Shown piece after piece: positions 63,625-64,000 of a stretch of 64,000 nt of DNA (position 1 is the first letter of the stretch; each line of letters opens with the position of its first letter). This DNA is from Gammaproteobacteria bacterium (GTDB lineage Bacteria; Pseudomonadota; Gammaproteobacteria; HyVt-429). A program made the position numbers and the translations under genes. The DNA is taken from contig JAADGI010000005.1 of the NCBI GenBank assembly GCA_013152415.1, forward strand, positions 16,949 to 80,948, read 5' to 3'. The notes under the pieces are model-generated. The model saw nothing but the letters and a program-made list of their open reading frames with translations, made no database searches and was not told the origin of the DNA.

Positions 63625-63841
63625 CCAATATGATGAAATTGACTGGAGCCTGACCACCTGGGAGGGAAGTCGGCGCGCGCAGCTACGCCAGTGGTGCAAG
63701 CTTAGCTTGCGAGAACGGCTATGCGCCTTGGAAGAGATGGGTGAGCTGGCACAGCATTTTGCGGATATGCGCGAACAGGGGCGATTCCAGGACCTCAGCA
63801 AAGCCCCCAACGACGATACAAGCGGAGAGCCGGAGAAATAA
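63617..63841 (+). CDS. Small partner of the nucleotidyltransferase
   Basis: MSSQYDEIDWSLTTWEGSRRAQLRQWCKLSLRERLCALEEMGELAQHF; overlaps the upstream gene by 8 bp. Confidence 0.7.
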   Translation: MSSQYDEIDWSLTTWEGSRRAQLRQWCKLSLRERLCALEEMGELAQHFADMREQGRFQDLSKAPNDDTSGEPEK

Positions 63842-63892
63842 AAGTAACCAAGCCAGCGTATTCCTTACTCATAATAGGGCGCTTCTATTAAT

Positions 63893-63913
63893 CCCCTCTC
63901 CCTCCGGGAGCGG
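63893..63913. repeat. Partial CCCTCTCCCTCCGGGAG repeat
   Basis: Same 17-18 nt core as in the 62883-63067 element. Confidence 0.5.
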
Positions 63914-64000
63914 CGTTTTTCAAGAGAGTTGTCGCCTAAAGTTTAAAATTATGCCGCCTTGTTTTCCTCAATTTCTATCTTTTGCTTTCCCGGATTAAGG

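Noticed and set aside
62883-63913. CRISPR-like array from the repeated CCCTCTCCCTCCGGGAG cores
   Set aside because: Only two copies about 1 kb apart, no regular spacing and no cas genes

Overview
The window is 64 kb of a gene-dense, gammaproteobacterial-type chromosome. Most of it is housekeeping gene clusters. On the minus strand these are fmt-def-rsmB-DUF4390-ntrY/ntrX-trkA-trkH and a PBP1A gene. On the plus strand they are dprA-smg-topA, pilMNOPQ-aroK-aroB-dgt, gltB-gltD-hemE, a glycerol/glycerophosphodiester and ABC exporter operon, and TetR-TolC-RND. No rRNA, tRNA or CRISPR array was recognised. Accessory and unusual content is concentrated from about 47.4 to 64 kb. Main observations: (1) an AT-richer cassette with a 653-aa coiled-coil/membrane protein that carries a PIN-like nuclease signature, bordered by dispersed repeats, an ~81-bp direct repeat and a decayed HTH gene; (2) a soluble, degenerate MCP-tip protein next to an ODP-like di-iron/MBL protein, a candidate O2-sensing module; (3) a nucleotidyltransferase plus small-partner pair just downstream of a ~185-bp MITE-like element with terminal inverted repeats and an apparent 11-bp target duplication; (4) a structured gltB leader with a recognisable sigma70 promoter and mutually exclusive hairpins; (5) two apparent frameshifts (a LysM protein and a CSLREA beta-helix protein). 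All family calls come from reading the translations; no database search was run.
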